A stretch of DNA of 64,000 nucleotides, taken from positions 1 through 64,000 of the forward strand of contig DAOTXR010000080.1 in the NCBI GenBank assembly GCA_034435375.1. Reading direction: 5' to 3'. Origin of the DNA: DAOTXR01 sp034435375 (GTDB taxonomy: Bacteria; Chloroflexota; Anaerolineae; Aggregatilineales; UBA3940). The position numbers and the translations under genes are program-made. Shown here one piece after another: positions 60,543-64,000 of the stretch; the stretch's first letter is position 1; each line of letters begins with the position of its first letter. The notes below the pieces were generated by a model that was given only the letters and a program-made list of their open reading frames with translations, made no database searches and had not been told where the DNA came from.

Positions 60543-61913
60543 ATGCGTCAACGGGTTATCATAGGGGTCTTGATCGCGCTTGCATGTCTGCTCACCGCTT
60601 GCAGGATATTCCAACCTGAGCCAGAGGTCCGCTTGAGACGTGGGACTGTGCGCCTTGGTTCCATTGATGCTGTGGTCAGCGCAACTGGCGCGATCCTGCC
60701 TGAAGAGCAGGCTTCACTGTCGTTTGAGCAGCCGGGAATCGTGCAAGAAGTCTTTGTGGCAGTAGGGGATGCTGTGGCTGTCGGTGAACCCCTGGCGCGC
60801 ATCAATGCGCACCAGCTCGAACTGGGAGTGCGGCAGGCCGAGTTGGCACTCAGGGCACAGCAGCTGGCCTACGAACGTCTTTTTGTCACTCCTTCTCCGG
60901 CTCAGGTTGCCGCGGCTCAGGCGGCAGTAGACAGCGCCAAGGCAGCCTATGCCCAAACTGCACAGCCTGTCGATCCTGAGACCTTGCGGATTGCCGAGTT
61001 TGAGTACCAGCGGGCCTACAATTCCTACGAACAGGCGAAGATGAATTACGATGCCGTGGCCTGGTTGTTGCCCGAAGAGCGACTGGTCTCCTATCGTGAG
61101 GCGCTCAACCAGGCCACCGTGAACGTAGAGGTGGCGCGACTGCGTCTCGAGCAGCTTCGCGCTGGCCCCGATGAAGCCTCACTACAGGCTGCCCAGGCAT
61201 CCATTGACCAAGCCCAGGCCGAGCTGAATCGCCTGTTTGAGGGCCCCAGTGATCTTGAGGTAGCGCGTGCCCAAGTCCAGATCGACCAGGCCCAGTTGGC
61301 CCTTAACCAAGCTGTTGAGCGCTTTCGGATGGCAACTCTCGTAGCACCATTTGCTGGTGTTGTCGCCGAGGTTAATATCCAGCCCGGTGCAGTGACGCCC
61401 GTTAACCGTCCGGCCGTAGTTCTGGTGGATGCTTCCCGGCTGCACGTCGAGGTGAACGTTGACGAACTGGATGTCGCGCGGTTGGTCGTGGGGCAGCCAG
61501 TGCGTGTGACGCTCGATGCGTTGCCTGGGGCGGTCGTAGAAGGACAGGTCACTCAGATCGCGCTGTCAGCTACCAACGATCGTGGCGTTGTGACCTATGC
61601 TGTGCGCATTGACCTGGCTCCAACAGACCTGCCACTCCTGATCGGTATGACAGCCACAGTGGAGATCATTGTGCAGCGGCTTGACAATGTGCTACTAGCG
61701 CCCAATTGGGCCATTCGGATTGACCGCAAAACAAACCAGACTTTCCTCAGCATCCTGGCGCCTGACAGTCAGACGGTTCAGGAAGTGCCTGTGCTCTTGG
61801 GCCTGCGTGGCGAGGCTGAAAGCCAGGTGGTGGCTGGCGTAAGTGAGGGGCAGATTGTAGCTGTCAACCTGGAACCGGAGCAGCTTGATCTGTTTGGCGG
61901 TGGGGGTGAGTAG
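60543..61913 (+). CDS. HlyD/MacA-type membrane fusion lipoprotein
   Basis: A 456-residue adaptor with a lipoprotein signal (RQRVIIGVLIALACLLTAC, lipobox LTAC). The lipoyl-like domain (FEQPGIVQEVFVAVGDAVAV) is followed by a long alpha-hairpin rich in Ala/Gln with repeated 'AQA.. AQ..L' units (about 90-250), then lipoyl part 2 (TLVAPFAGVVAEVNIQPGAV) and beta-barrel domains ending FGGGGE. Such adaptors link an ABC exporter to its substrate or outer structure. GGAG lies 7 nt before the ATG. The paralogous adaptor starts 3 bp later and an ABC ATPase follows, so a MacAB-like exporter is likely. Confidence 0.88.
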   Translation: MRQRVIIGVLIALACLLTACRIFQPEPEVRLRRGTVRLGSIDAVVSATGAILPEEQASLSFEQPGIVQEVFVAVGDAVAVGEPLARINAHQLELGVRQAELALRAQQLAYERLFVTPSPAQVAAAQAAVDSAKAAYAQTAQPVDPETLRIAEFEYQRAYNSYEQAKMNYDAVAWLLPEERLVSYREALNQATVNVEVARLRLEQLRAGPDEASLQAAQASIDQAQAELNRLFEGPSDLEVARAQVQIDQAQLALNQAVERFRMATLVAPFAGVVAEVNIQPGAVTPVNRPAVVLVDASRLHVEVNVDELDVARLVVGQPVRVTLDALPGAVVEGQVTQIALSATNDRGVVTYAVRIDLAPTDLPLLIGMTATVEIIVQRLDNVLLAPNWAIRIDRKTNQTFLSILAPDSQTVQEVPVLLGLRGEAESQVVAGVSEGQIVAVNLEPEQLDLFGGGGE

Positions 61914-61916
61914 ACT

Positions 61917-63332
61917 ATGCCACTGCTGCGTCGTATTCTGACGGTCATAGGAGTCGTGGTAGTTGTCGGTGTGGTCGCAAGTGGCGCTTACTTCATGCTG
62001 CGCGACCGGCTGTCGCTTCCTGGGGCTTCTTCTGCTTCCCAGACAGAAGCTGAGCGAGCTGCCGTGATCGGGCGTGGCGATCTGCGTGAGACGGTTAGTG
62101 TCACTGCACCGTTGGAGGCCCGCCAGCGATCCGATCTGACCTTCCTGCTCTCAGGCAAGGTGGCGATAGTGAATGTAACGACTGGCCAACGTGTTCAGGC
62201 GGGCGATCTGCTCATGCAGCTTGATACCTCTGCCTATGAACTCAATATCGCTGACGCTGCACTTGCTGTTGAACTTCAGCAGGTGGCATTGGAGCAGTTA
62301 CAGGCTGGCCCCAGCCAATTTGATGTGGCAGCCGCTAGCGCTGCGGTTCAGCAGGCCCAGGCCCAGCTTGACCGACTCTCTCAGCCGGTTAGCGACGAGG
62401 CCATTCGAATCGCGCAAGCTAACCTGCAGATCGCTGAATCGCAGCGGCTCATCGCATACCAGAACTGGACTAACCAGGAGGACCTGTATCCCAACGGCGG
62501 CTATGCCGTCGACCTGGCTCGCAAGCAGGCTGAGGCGTCTGAGATGGCTGTGCAGATAGCCGTGCTAGAATTGGCCAATGCCCAGGAGGGGGCCTCGTCC
62601 AGCCAGGTCGCGTCGGCGCGTGCCGCTGTGCGCCAGGCTCAGGCTGCGCTCAGTCGCCTCCTCGAAGGTCCTTCCGACATCGACATTCAATTGGCTCAGC
62701 TTCAGATCGAGCAGGCGGAGTTGGCGCTGGAAAATGCACGTGCTTCGCTGAACGATGCGCAAATTATTGCCCCCTACGATGGTGTGGTTGTCGCTGTCCA
62801 CTATCGACCAGGAGAGTCGGCTACTGCTGGTCTCCCTGCTGTGACCCTGATCGACGACTCGCAGTTTTACATTGATGTGTTGGTGGACGAGATCGACATT
62901 GCCCGCGTGGCACCGGGGCAGCTTGCCTTCATTGGGCTGGACGCCTACCCGGAAGCCCATGTCTCAGGCCATGTGTTGCGTATCTCTCCTGTGGCGATCA
63001 GTATAGCTGGTGTCAACAGCTTTGAGGTCCGAATCGGACTCGATGCAGCTGATGTACCTCTGCGCGACGGCATGACGGCTACGGTTGACATCGTTGTATC
63101 TGAGCTGACTGACGTGTTGCTTGTTCCCAACTGGGCTATCCGTTTCGACCAAGCCACAGGGACTGCCTTTGTCAATGTGCAGCGCCCGGATGGTTCTGTC
63201 GAGGAAGTTCCGATCGACATTGGCAAGCGTGGTGCCACAATGAGTGAAGTCCGCTCTGGCTTGCAAGAAGGGGATATCGTTGTAGTCAGTCTGGGACGTG
63301 AGGAGTTAGATCTCTTCGGCGGGGGAGAATAG
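61917..63332 (+). CDS. Second HlyD/MacA-type membrane fusion protein
   Basis: A 471-residue adaptor with an N-terminal uncleaved-looking membrane anchor (about 6-27, ILTVIGVVVVVGVVASGAYF) instead of a lipobox. The domain order matches the upstream adaptor: biotinyl-lipoyl half (LSGKVAIVNVTTGQRVQAGD), Ala/Gln-rich coiled-coil hairpin (about 100-260, including LEGPSDIDIQLAQLQIEQAE), second lipoyl half (IIAPYDGVVVAVHYRPGESA), and beta-barrel with VLLVPNWAIRFDQATGTAF. Both end in the tail 'LDLFGGG(G)E', which indicates tandem duplication. It is translated immediately after the first adaptor and precedes an ABC ATPase. Confidence 0.88.
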   Translation: MPLLRRILTVIGVVVVVGVVASGAYFMLRDRLSLPGASSASQTEAERAAVIGRGDLRETVSVTAPLEARQRSDLTFLLSGKVAIVNVTTGQRVQAGDLLMQLDTSAYELNIADAALAVELQQVALEQLQAGPSQFDVAAASAAVQQAQAQLDRLSQPVSDEAIRIAQANLQIAESQRLIAYQNWTNQEDLYPNGGYAVDLARKQAEASEMAVQIAVLELANAQEGASSSQVASARAAVRQAQAALSRLLEGPSDIDIQLAQLQIEQAELALENARASLNDAQIIAPYDGVVVAVHYRPGESATAGLPAVTLIDDSQFYIDVLVDEIDIARVAPGQLAFIGLDAYPEAHVSGHVLRISPVAISIAGVNSFEVRIGLDAADVPLRDGMTATVDIVVSELTDVLLVPNWAIRFDQATGTAFVNVQRPDGSVEEVPIDIGKRGATMSEVRSGLQEGDIVVVSLGREELDLFGGGE

Positions 63333-63416
63333 CGAAGTAGGAGCATAGTTGGCTGTAGATGACGAAGAACTGACTGTCTCTATAGGGATGCCAGTATACT
63401 GTGGCGGGTTTGTGAT

Positions 63417-64000
63417 ATGGCAGACGATTTACATAACGGTAAGCTCATTGACCGTCCCTCTGTGATCGAGGTGCACGACCTAACCAAGGTCTACGTGATG
63501 GGTGAGGTCGAGGTGCGTGCCCTGCAAGGTGTATCTCTACGAGTCGAACGAGGCGAATTTGTTGCCATCATGGGACCGTCCGGATCGGGCAAGTCGACCA
63601 TGATGAATATGTTGGGGGCACTCGACACGCCGACGAGCGGCAGATATTATCTCGACGGCGTCGATGTGAGCCATCTCAGAGATTACGAGTTGGCTGAGAT
63701 ACGTAATCGGAAGATCGGGTTTGTGTTTCAGAACTTTAACCTGTTACCGCGAATTTCTGCTGTGCGGCAGGTGGAGCTGCCGCTCATTTATGCTGGCGTC
63801 AGGAACCGTCGTCAGCGTGCTGTCGATGCGCTCCGTGCAGTGGGCCTTGGGGATCGTCTGAACCACACCCCAGCTGAGCTTTCCGGCGGCCAACAGCAGC
63901 GCGTGGCAATTGCGCGGGCGCTGGTGAACGATCCTGCGATCATCCTGGCCGATGAACCGACGGGTAACCTGGACAGCAAATCTGGAACTGATGTGCTGCG
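63417..64000 (+). CDS. MacB/LolD-type ABC transporter ATPase (truncated by window end)
   Basis: The frame opens at ATG 63417 (MADDLHNGKLIDRPSVIEVH) and runs open to base 64000. Visible motifs are Walker A IMGPSGSGKST, Q-loop GFVFQNFNLLPRISAV, signature LSGGQQQRVAIARALV and Walker B IILADEPTGNLDSKSG. The GxLD 'TSGRYYLDGVDV' segment and 'NLLPRISAVRQVELPLIYAG' are those of the LolD/MacB/FtsE-like subfamily, which works with FtsX-fold permeases by mechanotransmission. With the two adaptors upstream it forms a tripartite-type exporter; a permease gene is expected just beyond the window. Confidence 0.93.
   Translation, partial: MADDLHNGKLIDRPSVIEVHDLTKVYVMGEVEVRALQGVSLRVERGEFVAIMGPSGSGKSTMMNMLGALDTPTSGRYYLDGVDVSHLRDYELAEIRNRKIGFVFQNFNLLPRISAVRQVELPLIYAGVRNRRQRAVDALRAVGLGDRLNHTPAELSGGQQQRVAIARALVNDPAIILADEPTGNLDSKSGTDVL

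Overview
The window looks like one contiguous piece of a bacterial chromosome of moderate-to-high GC. The gene set points to a member of Chloroflexota, probably Anaerolineae-like. This is inference from gene families and neighbourhoods: a Ser/Thr kinase with a beta-rich 'toast-rack'-like tail, a baseplate-J-like membrane protein in an alaS/ruvX/mltG cluster, a split glutamate synthase, Rex, MreB and a large GDP-rhamnose polysaccharide operon. No rRNA, tRNA, CRISPR array, prophage or replication origin was recognised.

Left part (1-14120, almost all minus strand). An ISKra4-like transposase, cut by the window edge and carrying one frameshift, lies at the distal end of a surface-polysaccharide operon. 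The operon reads rmd, gmd, phosphohexomutase, tatD, GT2 and GT4 glycosyltransferases, a GT39-like membrane glycosyltransferase, a YfhO-like membrane protein and a Wzy/WaaL-like O-antigen polymerase/ligase. Many junctions overlap, and a promoter lies at 14092-14120. The logic is mannose-1-P to GDP-mannose (ManC is not in the window) to GDP-D-rhamnose, then glycan assembly at the membrane.

14201-25009 (minus). ahcY follows a methionine-salvage operon (mtnA, a small unknown gene, a PfkB-type nucleoside kinase, a GNAT acetyltransferase). Next comes a two-gene glutamate synthase: GATase plus GXGXG in one protein, FMN/Fe-S synthase in the other. Upstream of it, 24522-24974 carries a near-consensus promoter, dense helices, pairing 5' and 3' ends and a terminator. 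It looks like a discrete ~430-nt structured RNA that I cannot assign to a known family.

25096-31463. A MerR-type regulator and a P1B metal ATPase are separated by a textbook MerR operator (20-bp spacer with an 8-bp dyad). Convergent to them are a radical SAM protein, a PlsC-like protein without the catalytic His motif, and a pyrimidine-nucleoside phosphorylase.

31687-35558 (plus). An ICMT/NnrU-like membrane protein, a DsbA-like thiol oxidoreductase, and an NrtR (Nudix) regulator with nicotinate phosphoribosyltransferase behind a promoter overlapped by a dyad.

35547-49757. A minus-strand group holds a periplasmic-binding lipoprotein, mltG, ruvX, a baseplate-J-like protein, alaS and a Ser/Thr kinase. 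The plus strand then carries tyrS and sppA, and the minus strand fabF and fabH.

49977-64000 (plus except rex). An NDUFA9-like SDR, proC, a DUF11-like surface protein, an F1-only ATP synthase operon (atpA-G-D-C), mreB, rex (minus), two HlyD-type adaptors and a truncated MacB/LolD-type ATPase. Two copies of a structured element, with the same closing helix and loop but unrelated palindromic arms, flank the atp operon (53758-53842 and 58328-58423). They are the second main candidate for something undescribed.
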